From Lithodes maja (taxonomy: Eukaryota > Arthropoda > Malacostraca > Decapoda > Lithodidae), in assembly GCA_037953745.1 (NCBI GenBank), contig JBAKBP010003170.1, positions 95,253-159,252 on the forward strand: DNA of 64,000 nt, given 5' to 3'. The notes under the pieces were generated by a model. That model was not told the origin of the DNA. It saw only the letters and a list, made by a program, of their open reading frames with translations, and ran no database searches. How positions within the stretch are numbered: the stretch's first letter is position 1; every line of letters begins with the position of its first letter. The translations under genes and the position numbers were made by a program. Shown in pieces: positions 56,027 to 64,000 of this stretch.

Positions 56027-56660
56027 TCTGAAGTGCGCATGGGGGTAATTGGAAACGTCCCCCTGTGCTGACGTATTTGAGGTGTTTCCGTCACTAAAAT
56101 ATTCATTGTACCATTAATAGCATTAATACTTATCCATATGCGCCTATTATGGGTTGATTATAAAGTTATTAACCTGAAACAACAATAAAACGAGTGAAAA
56201 CAGCGTTTGGATGGTCAAAATCGGAGATATAGCCCGCGAGTTGTATAATGTATGGGTGAGGCAACCTGCTTTCCCGCCAATTTCCCCCAAGGCCACTGAG
56301 ACACAGTCGATCGATACTCTCTCTCTCTCTCTCTTGCACTCGCTTGCCATCAGTGATGACAACACCCTGCTTGCAACTCGCTAATGTTAGCACGAAAATA
56401 TACCTCAGAATAAGGGAATAACAGGGAAAATAGGTGATAACTGAAGGAGAGGAGGAAAATGGGGAAGGAGGGGAGGTAGAGGACTGAGATTTTGCATGGC
56501 CCAGGGGCCAAAAAAAAAAAAAAAAAAATTAAAAAAAAAAACAAAAAAAAAAAAACAATTGTTTTCGATGTCAAAAGTTGATTTTTTGTTTTACTTACTC
56601 TCAAGAGTCTCCCCGCAGTCCGCCGGGGGAACTCTTAAGAGTCTCCCCGCAGTTCCCGGG
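56027..56660 (+). mobile_element. TTAA-flanked miniature element, family T2, in hAT
   Basis: About 634 bp, TTAA at 56023-56026 and 56661-56664. Palindromes ACTCTCAAGAGT (56597-56608) and ACTCTTAAGAGT (56631-56642). Very similar to 3769-4382. Directly followed by a second T2 that begins at an internal TTAA. Confidence 0.88.
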
Positions 56661-56664
56661 TTAA

Positions 56665-58278
56665 TAGCATTAATACTTATCCATATGCGCCTATTATGGG
56701 TTGATTATAAAGGTATTAACCTGAAACAACAATAAAACGAGTGAAAACAGCGTTTGGATGGTCAAAATCGGAGATATAGCCCGCGAGTTGTATAATGTAT
56801 GGGTGAGGCAACCTGCTTTCCCGCCAATTTCCCCCAAGGCCACTGAGACACAGTCGATCGATACTCTCTCTCTCTCTCTTGCACTCGCTTGCCATCAGTG
56901 ATGACAACACCCTGCTTGCAACTCGCTAATGTTAGCACGAAAATATACCTCAGAATAAGGGAATAACAGGGAAAATAGGTGATAACTGAAGGAGAGGAGG
57001 AAAGTGGGGAAGGAGGGGAGGTAGAGGACTGAGATTTTGCATGGCCCAGGGGCCAAACAAAAATCTATCTATCTATCTATATGCTCAGGCCCAATCCCCA
57101 TTTTGGGGGTAGCCGACTCAAGACAGAGCAAGAACAGGGAAAACACAAAAACATCATAAAACAAAAAATAAACACAGATAAAAAACACAAACTCTCACAC
57201 ATCCAGGTCACCCAGGAGAAGACCCAGAGACCAGGGTTACCAAGGTCGCTCCAGCACTCCCCCGGCCCCTGACCACCCGGAGAGGTTCCGATCTCGGCAG
57301 GCAGACATGCAGCGGAGCCAAAGCCACAAGCCCTCCCACCACACTTCCAGGCACACCCTTCATATTAATCGTCTCCCCGGGCCAGGCGCCTGATGGACTA
57401 TTATCTAGTCCAACTTGCGCCCGACCCCTTACTCCAAATGACCACGTGTTCACTCAACTATTCACAAGCATTCTCCATTCACTCTTGTCCACCACCACTT
57501 CCCCTGCCTGATCTATAGTCATTCCTCTATCATCCAAAGCCTTTCTTACACAGTCTCTCCATCTCAATGGGGGTCTTCCTGCCCTTCTATCTCCCCTTGT
57601 ATCTGACTCACATATTCTCTTTGTAAGCCTTTCATCTCCCATTCGTTCAACATGACCATACCAGCTCAGCACCCTTCGGTCCACTCTGGCTGACAAATGT
57701 TCCTGCTGCCCCACTCTCCTACGTATCTCTTCATTCCTCAATCTGTCTCTACGAGTAACTCCACACATACTCCTCAAGCAGCTCATCTCCATCACATCCA
57801 GCCCTCTTTTCTCCTTTTTCTTCAGAGCCCATGTCTCAGCCCCATACATCACTGTTGGCACAACAATTCCTTGATACAGTGCACTTTTTACTTTCACTCC
57901 GAGATTTCTCGTCTTCCACATACTTCCCATTGCTCCGAAAACCTTCCTTCCTTCACACACTCTCTGTTTTACCTCCACTTCCATACCTCCACTCCTGCTT
58001 ATTGTTCCTCCTAGATATTTAAAACACTCTACTTGTTCCAATATTTCCCCATCCAGCCTCACATCTAGATTCACCCTATGCTCTCCCCTATTACACACCA
58101 TTACTTTACTTTTATTGACGTTCACCTTCAGTTTCCTCCTTCCACAAACCACACCAAACTCTTTGACTACCTGCTGCAATTTCTCATCAGAATCCGCCAC
58201 CAATGCTGTGTCATCAGCGAACAGCAACTGATTCAACTCCCAATCTCTACCATTCTTTCCTACTAAACCCAATCCTCT

Positions 58279-58311
<33 letters not shown>

Positions 58312-58406
58312 CGATGTCAAAAGTTGATTTTGTTTTTCACTCACTCATAAGAGTCTCCCCGCAGTCCGCCGGGGGAACTCTTAAGAGTCTCCCCGCAGTT
58401 CCCGGG
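56665..58406 (+). mobile_element. Second T2 element, lacking its left end, split by a LINE F copy
   Basis: T2 sequence 56665-57059 and 58281-58406, ending at TTAA 58407-58410. It lacks the first ~85 bp of T2: its sequence starts exactly at the internal TTAATAGCATTAAT found inside intact T2. Palindromes near the right end are CTCATAAGAG and ACTCTTAAGAGT. Confidence 0.82.
57060..58280 (-). mobile_element. LINE F copy 2, 5'-truncated
   Basis: Minus-strand fragment nearly identical to the 3' half of LINE F: reading from GLVGKNGRDWELNQLLFADD at about 58272 to the stop at 57454, 3' UTR, and the (TATC)n tail on the + strand at 57063-57080. It begins within the FADD region, so is too short for activity. 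Inserted in the T2 element at its A/T run. Confidence 0.92.
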
Positions 58407-58410
58407 TTAA

Positions 58411-59101
58411 CAATCCCACAAAACATATGTCACACATAATTTGTCTACTTAGAATGACCTAAGCTGTCATCTCTTGAAGTATCTACCAAAACAAAACTCG
58501 AATGTGACACAAATCTCACTTTAATGAAAGTTTAAACTTTAATCACGCAACACTGGGGTGGGCACTGGCCACTGGGCAACTGAGTGAGTTCTAACCTATG
58601 TACATAGTCAGATATTACCAAGTGCAGGTCTACCAGACTGCCATGTTTTCACTTTTACTTCAATATCTCTGGATTTTGGTCACAGCCTTGGGATCAATAT
58701 TTTAAAGTAAACATCCACAAAGCTACTAGTCACTAAGTCTGTACTAATAATAACAGATTATTATTTTTCTGTAATTCTGTTCAATAATAGGTTTTGTAAT
58801 ATGATTTCTTGAGGATCACTGGCAACTCAGCCAGAAGCAGCAGTGTGGTCAGACAGTGAAACATGACTAGGACAGGAACAGATCAGGAGTCTGGGCTGAG
58901 GGCATGGATGAAACAGAATTGTTATCAATTCCTCTACTTGAATTACTACTCAATAGGGCGGGGGGATATTTAAAAAAAAATAAAAAAAATAAAAAAAATA
59001 AAAAAAATCAAATAAATAAAAAAAATAAAATAAATCAAATAAATCAATGATTTTTGATTTTTTTGATTTTTTTTAAAAAATCAAAAAAATCAACAACCCT
59101 G
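58411..59101. other. hAT right subterminal region
   Basis: No ORF. The last ~135 bp are runs of A broken by single T or TC (58968-59045), then T-runs before the terminal CAACCCTG. Function unknown; probably the transposase-binding end. Confidence 0.55.
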
Positions 59102-59109
59102 TCGTTCTT

Positions 59110-60734
59110 GCAGGTAGGTCTTTTTACTTTGTAGCTGTGGCCTCTAGTTATTCCTGTATCCATAATTAATATATCCTCCCTATCCAGCCTCTCCAGCCCC
59201 CGGGTACATTTGTACATCATTATCATGTCTCCCCTCTCTCTCCTCTCTTTTAGACTCGGTAGATTTAATTTGTCTAGCCTCCCTTCATATGGCAGTTCTC
59301 TGAGACTTGGAACCAATCTAGTGACTGCTCTCTGGATTCTTTCTAACATGTGAATATGCTTCTTTAGATGCGGGGACCACACCACTGCTGCATACTCCAA
59401 TCTTGGTCTAATCATACTCTTCATAATTTTCGCTACCATGGTCTCATCCAAGTAGTTCAGAGCAACTTTCATATTCCCGGCCATTGCATACATTCCGCTA
59501 AAGAGCTTGTTAATATGTTTCTCTGGCGACAAATTATCTTGTATAATCAACCCTAAATCTTTTTCTTTTTCGGCCTTGCTAATTATATTATCTCCCATCC
59601 TGTACTCCCAATTTGGTCTATTCACACTTCTTCCCATATTTAACACATGGCATTTACTTATATTAAATTTCATTTTCCACTTGGTGCTCCATTCGTATAT
59701 TTTATCTAAATCCCCTTGCAGCTCCTCACAACTACTTTTATTTGTTATTTGTCTCATAATTTTTACGTCATCTGCAAACATTGACATGTAAGAGTTTATG
59801 CCTATCGGCAGGTCATTCACGTACATAAGGAACATGAGAGGTGCCAACACAGATCCCTGCGGCACACCACTCTCAACTTTCCGCCACGATGAGTAAGTTC
59901 CTCTAATGTTGGTCCTCATTTCCCTATCTGTTAAATAGCTCTCCATCCATTTCAGCAAACTCCCCCTGACACATCCTAGCGTCTCAAGCTTAGATAACAA
60001 TCTATTATGTGGTACCTTATCGAATGCTTTGGAAAGGTCTAAGTAGACGCAGTCCACCCATCCGCCTCTTTCTTGGAGTACATCTATCACCCTACTGTAA
60101 TAACATAGCAAACTGGTAACACAAGATGTCCCTTCTCTGAATCCAAATTGCTTTGGGGTTATTATCTTCTTTCTCTCCAACATTTTCATCCATCTCTTCC
60201 TAATTAGCTTTTCACAAATCTTGCATACAATACTAGTAAGTGAAACTGGTCTATAGTTTAGAGGGTCCTCAGGGTTTCCATTCTTGTATATCGGAATGAT
60301 ATTAGCTCTTTTCCATTCAACAGGAACCTGTCCTTTATCTAAGGAAGCTTGAATTATGTCCCTCACTGGCTCCACTAATTGCTCTGCACACTCCTTTAAA
60401 ACCCAGGCAGACACTTCATCCGGTCCCATAACTTTCCTTACTTCAAGTCCTCTCATCGCAGATAACAGCTCATCTCTAGTTATTTCAATCTTACTAAGAC
60501 CACTCTCCAGTACTCCCGGGAGGCCTGTGGTTCGTCAAAACCTTCCTCTTTAGTAAAAACTGACCCCAATTTGTTATTCATTACCTCACACATGTCCGAT
60601 ACATTTTCATACGTCCTAGCATCAACTCTTAATTTAGTAATTTGTTTCTTTACCTTCAACTTACTGTTTATATATTTATAAAATAATCTAGGGTCACTTT
60701 CACATTTATTTACTATGTTCTTCTCATAGTTCAT
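59110..60734 (-). pseudogene. LINE E reverse transcriptase
   Basis: Linker (FYKYINSKLKVKKQITKL), a slip near 60520, then RT: YRPVSLTSIVCK, FGFREGTSCVTSLL, LDLSKAFDKVPH, GVPQGSVLAPLMF, MFADDVKIM, and the C-terminal RIQRAVTRLVPSLRELPYEG. A 450-codon open stretch runs into the hAT boundary; the natural continuation (IRKFSFPIDV) lies at 52787. CR1-like by the C-terminal block. Confidence 0.92.
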
Positions 60735-60782
60735 TTTAACTTGCCTAATTATGTTAACATATCTATTCCTATCCTGTTTATA

Positions 60783-61664
60783 TTAATTCCGATTACTCTC
60801 AGTGTTCCTTCTTCTTAATCTAGCCCAAGCTGCATCACGCCTACCCAAAGCTCTTTTGCATTTCAAATTAAACCAATCTTTCTGCTTAGTAAAATTTCCA
60901 GTTTTATATCTTGGGACAAACAGATTGGTTCCTACTCTATAAATTTCGAGGAATCTACTATATTTACCTTGTACGTCCCGTTCCTTCAAAATAAGATCCC
61001 AATCTACTCCCTCTAAATATCTTTTCAAGGATACATAATCAGCTTTACTATAATTTAATCTGTCATTTATGTAGCTATTGTCTAATCTATTGGCATTACT
61101 CGAGGTCAACTTCCATTTTAGTAATAGGTGATCACTTTTACCTACAGGACATAGATAGTTTATATCACTAATTTCGTGAGGATCTTTTGTAAAAATCAGA
61201 TCGAGTTTAGAAGGTTCGTTATTACCCCTCATTCTTGTATTTTCCTTCACATGTTGTGCAAGTACATTTTCCGTAACCAACTCCACTAGCCGACTTCCCC
61301 AAGATCTCTGATTTGGCCCTGCATCTCCCGATTCCCAATCAACCTCACTACAGTTGAAATCTCCTACCAAGATCAATCGATTCTTCCTTAAAAGCAATCT
61401 TCTCAACGACTGAATCATATCCTCTACCATCTCCTTAAACTCCAACTCCCTCCATGCTCTGGTCTTTGGTGGCATGTAAGCTACTGCTATGTCTAGCTTT
61501 TTTCCTTCTATATCATTGAGTTCAACTGCCATTATTTCTGCCTTGTCATTATTTAACTCCACGTGCTTTGGTGTCATAGGGTTCTTAACTAATACTGCCA
61601 CTCCACCTCCCCTTTTACCCTTTCTATCATATCTCCATATATTATATCCTTCACTAAACACTAT
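60783..61664 (-). pseudogene. LINE E endonuclease
   Basis: APE-type domain with RGGGVAVLVKN, VAYMPPKTRAW, LVGDFNCSEVDW, PSKLDLIFTKDP and SDHLLLKWKL, followed by a basic region ending RRRNTESNRN with an in-frame TAA at 60783-60785. The frame then continues into the linker. The N-terminal ~50 residues of the domain are replaced by the gypsy LTR. Confidence 0.9.
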
Positions 61665-63475
61665 TGTTACGGCTGGATCGGCAATACATATTCGGGATTC
61701 TTGATCGTAGGACAGAAATGGCTTATGTGACAACGACACGCTCGATTCCAGTCCCAAATACTATATGCTCCAGACAACAAAAGCACCAACGCCCTACAGA
61801 GTTATCGTCAATGGTAACGAGGTACCTTAACTCGGCGAAAGTGTACAACAGGGGTAGGCTATGAGGCTAAACTCCCTCAGACATTTATAGGTTACGTTAT
61901 TACTAAAGAAATGCAATACTCAAGAAACTACGTTAATATTAAGCCTCTAATAATGTAGAATAGAAGCAGGCTAAAGGTATGACAGTGAAATGCTAAATGA
62001 CAAATGTACACGCCTACTTGAAAGCGCGTGCACTAGAATAACTGTCCCCTACTAACATGCACTAGCATGTAGCATACAAGATGTTCATGATCCAGTAGAT
62101 ACCTAATAATACACATGGAAGGAACATAAATAGTAGTCACTTATTATAAGAATGAATCTATACTTGGAATAACTAAAAGGTTGCAGGCAACAGTACTGCG
62201 CCGGTAGCCTACTACCGCATAGGCTACTTCGCTTCTCTCACTCTGTCTCCCCTCTGAGTCCGTATGCGCCCTACGCAACAGAACTCCGGACACAGCAGCA
62301 AAACGACAGTGCAGTTAATTGATACATGAAAGTATTAATAGTGTTGTCTTGTGTGTGAGTAATGTGTATTGTAAAGTGTTACATACATAAACTTAAAGAG
62401 AGCTGCAATGCATAGTAAAATAAAGATATAACCCACTCATCATCCCCATGTGTTCTAGCTAGCAGGCCAAGTCACAGGAACAACGAGTCCCAGCACCGAA
62501 AGCGAGAACCCAGGAAAAGACTGCAGAGAACACAAGGACAGATAAATTACGTTACTCTACTATACCGGCACTACGAGCGAGCTGTAGTCTCTGGTACTAC
62601 ACTCGCTCCTGGCTCGGTAGGCAAATCAAGGCTAAGTCCTCGCCCCTCTACAGACAACTCCTGGGCATGGTCGGGCTCTTACACATGGCACTAGTCTAGT
62701 CACAAATTGGATGATGAGCTGGGCATATAATTCGTGAACATGTAGAACGTTCACCAACTATCCTCATCAAGAAGATCGCTGTTCACATTAACCCCTTAAA
62801 TCTAATACATGTAAATATATGCTTGTCCCAAGAGTAATACGAGAGGTGAGTGCTGAAACTCCTTTAGGACCTCAAGGGAAGGTTATGCATTTAAATAGAG
62901 AGAAGAATGAAAGGAGAGTAATGTCGTCAGAGAGAAAGAGTGCAACCGTGAGAAGTTGGGAGAGAGGGCAAGGGATGTTAGAATCTCAAAGGTTCTAGGC
63001 AACCTGATCATGGAACACACAGCGAGCCTCCAGGCAATGTGCAGTACGACAACATGGGCAGCCCAGGCAGCATAGGCAGGCGGCAATGGACTACCAACCC
63101 TGTCGCGCCTAGCTATAAGCGCAAGGCTGCCAACCGGTCCATACGTCTGGCAACCACCCCCCCGGCAGCGTGGCGCATTGCTACCCACTCGCTCTGAAGC
63201 CCAACTCACTCTCTCTCTCTGAACTCCCATTGTCTTATCTATCAACTTCTCTATTGATACTACATATTAAATGGAAGGTCTCGACATGGCTTAAAACAAA
63301 ACCCACCACTGGTTAGCACATGACGAGACCTTTGCAGAGATACAAAGAACATAGTTATACGTTGTCACACTCAATATAAGCAGCCAGCACGGTACAGAGG
63401 TACCGCACAGTGGCGGTACAGTGGAGTACCAAGGAGTACAATCAGGTTGCGTTGCCACGCACTGGGTGCGTCACA
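61665..63475 (-). repeat. Ty3/gypsy 3' LTR (about 1.8 kb)
   Basis: On the minus strand it runs from TGTGACGCACCCAG (63475) to CCAGCCGTAACA (61665), with TG...CA ends. It is directly preceded by a G-run polypurine tract (63476-63483 complemented). The partner LTR is outside the window, so the boundary rests on these motifs and on the sharp end of LINE E at 61664. The left flank ACTAT would be the target duplication. A short reading at 62883-63245 has no recognised domain. Confidence 0.72.
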
Positions 63476-63743
63476 GCCCCCCCAAGATTTTAGATAATCG
63501 ACCTTAGAAGCATTATCAAAATCTGACAGGCAACCAACCGACCTGCTACCCTTAGCTGCCACTAATTGCAAAAGGTGCACAACAACTGAAGTGTGAATTA
63601 TACATAAAACACAATATCGCATGCATCATGCTACAACAATAAAGACTTACAAAACTAAAATTTATTTTATTGTTTTATAATCTTTTTGGACGGCGTTATG
63701 ATAGCCTAATTTTACTCCTGCTCAACCCACACACCGTGCACGA
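63476..63743. other. Gypsy sequence between RNase H and LTR
   Basis: Only about 270 bp, mostly non-coding, with T-rich stretches and the G-run next to the LTR. There is no integrase zinc-binding or DDE motif. Confidence 0.6.
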
Positions 63744-64000
63744 CTATCCTGGATCATCAACCCTTGATAGACAATCTGCTATCACGTTCTCACTCCCGGC
63801 AATATGCTGAATGTTGAGATTATACTCTTGGAGCATTAGGGACCACCTGGTCAACCGCATATTCCGATTGTGAAACTGATTTAGGAATTTCAAGGGATGA
63901 TGGTCCGTATAAATCGTCACTACCGGGCCGTAGGCTGGAACATAAACTTCGAAATGTTTGAGCGACAAAACGATAGCAAGAAGCTCCTTCTCTATAGTCG
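63744..64000 (-). pseudogene. Ty3/gypsy RNase H domain (pol end)
   Basis: The minus-strand reading enters from the window edge. It shows YTDHHPLKFLNQ, MRLTRWSLMLQEYN and HIAGSENVIADCLSR, the usual end of gypsy RNase H, then a stop at once (VDDPG-stop). In ordinary gypsy elements integrase follows here. The RT part lies beyond the window. Confidence 0.9.

Larger units (their letters stand above)
52796..59101 (-). mobile_element. hAT transposon in LINE E (with nested inserts)
   Basis: Ends CAGAGTTGATATTGATT (from 52798) and, inverted, CAGGGTTGTTGATTTTTTTG (to 59101). An 8-bp duplication matching at 7 of 8 bases surrounds it, as typical for hAT. It encodes a zinc-finger hAT transposase on the minus strand. 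Own length is about 3.9 kb after removing the T2/LINE cluster at 56027-58406. Both subterminal regions are extremely A/T-rich (52850-52900 and 58968-59095). Confidence 0.88.
52605..61664 (-). mobile_element. LINE E: CR1-like LINE, split by a hAT transposon
   Basis: Minus-strand order: endonuclease (61664-60783), linker and RT (60734-59110), then after the hAT the last coding part and 3' UTR (52787-52605). The 3' end has tandem CAATTAGGTAAATA units (complement at about 52608-52628). The hAT is flanked by TCGTTCTA (52788-52795) and TCGTTCTT (59102-59109). The 5' side is cut by the gypsy LTR at 61665, so the rest of the LINE, if present, lies beyond the window. Confidence 0.9.

Noticed and set aside
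52796..59101. Considered whether the transposase at 53490-55406 is a domesticated host gene
   Set aside because: It has two frameshifts and lies between hAT-type ends with an 8-bp target duplication.

Overview
The window is eukaryotic and is built almost entirely from transposable elements. I see no host protein-coding gene, no functional tRNA or rRNA gene, no operon structure and no CRISPR array. The mix of BEL/Pao, Ty3/gypsy and DIRS retroelements, several CR1/L2-like LINEs, piggyBac, hAT and pogo-like DNA transposons suggests an invertebrate. Several LINE tail motifs (for example tandem CAATTAGGTAAATA) look to me like those of decapod crustaceans, but that identification is from memory and is only an inference.

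Layout. (1) 1-6868: the 3' part of a BEL/Pao element (copy A, + strand), interrupted by a tRNA-derived SINE, a CR1-like LINE fragment and three TTAA-flanked miniature elements. (2) 6869-10980: unassigned DNA, two copies of a SINE-like repeat with a (GTT)n edge, and a broken PIF1-like helicase gene. (3) 10985-30747: one CR1/L2-like LINE (LINE C, - strand) split by a 16-kb BEL/Pao insertion (copy B, - strand). Copy B itself carries a pogo-like foldback element, a LINE (F), a TTAA element and, inside its 5' LTR, a nearly complete CR1-like LINE (D). (4) 30748-35107: a second pogo-like foldback element holding two TTAA elements, one of which is split by another LINE (G). (5) 35450-44092: a DIRS-type tyrosine-recombinase retrotransposon with inverted terminal repeats and an internal complementary region. 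(6) 44093-52255: two LINE copies of one family, head to head (H on -, I on +); H is split by an almost full-length piggyBac transposon (45069-49563). (7) 52605-61664: LINE E (- strand), split by a hAT transposon (52796-59101) that itself contains two TTAA elements and a LINE fragment. (8) 61665-64000: the 3' LTR and pol end of a Ty3/gypsy element (- strand) running out of the window.

Insertion order can be read because target duplications and paralogous empty sites survive. LINE C is older than Pao B (5-bp GTAAG duplication). Pao B is older than LINE D, LINE F and its TTAA insertion. LINE E is older than the hAT (8-bp duplication), and the hAT is older than its TTAA insertions.

The most unusual signal is in the TTAA elements. 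At one end each carries two directly repeated short palindromes, spaced 44-45 bp (34 bp in one family), each associated with a CCGG-containing motif. The palindrome sequence differs strongly between element types, while the position and dyad symmetry are kept. The full-length piggyBac copy has the same layout, so it is the likely relative of the source of transposase for most of them.
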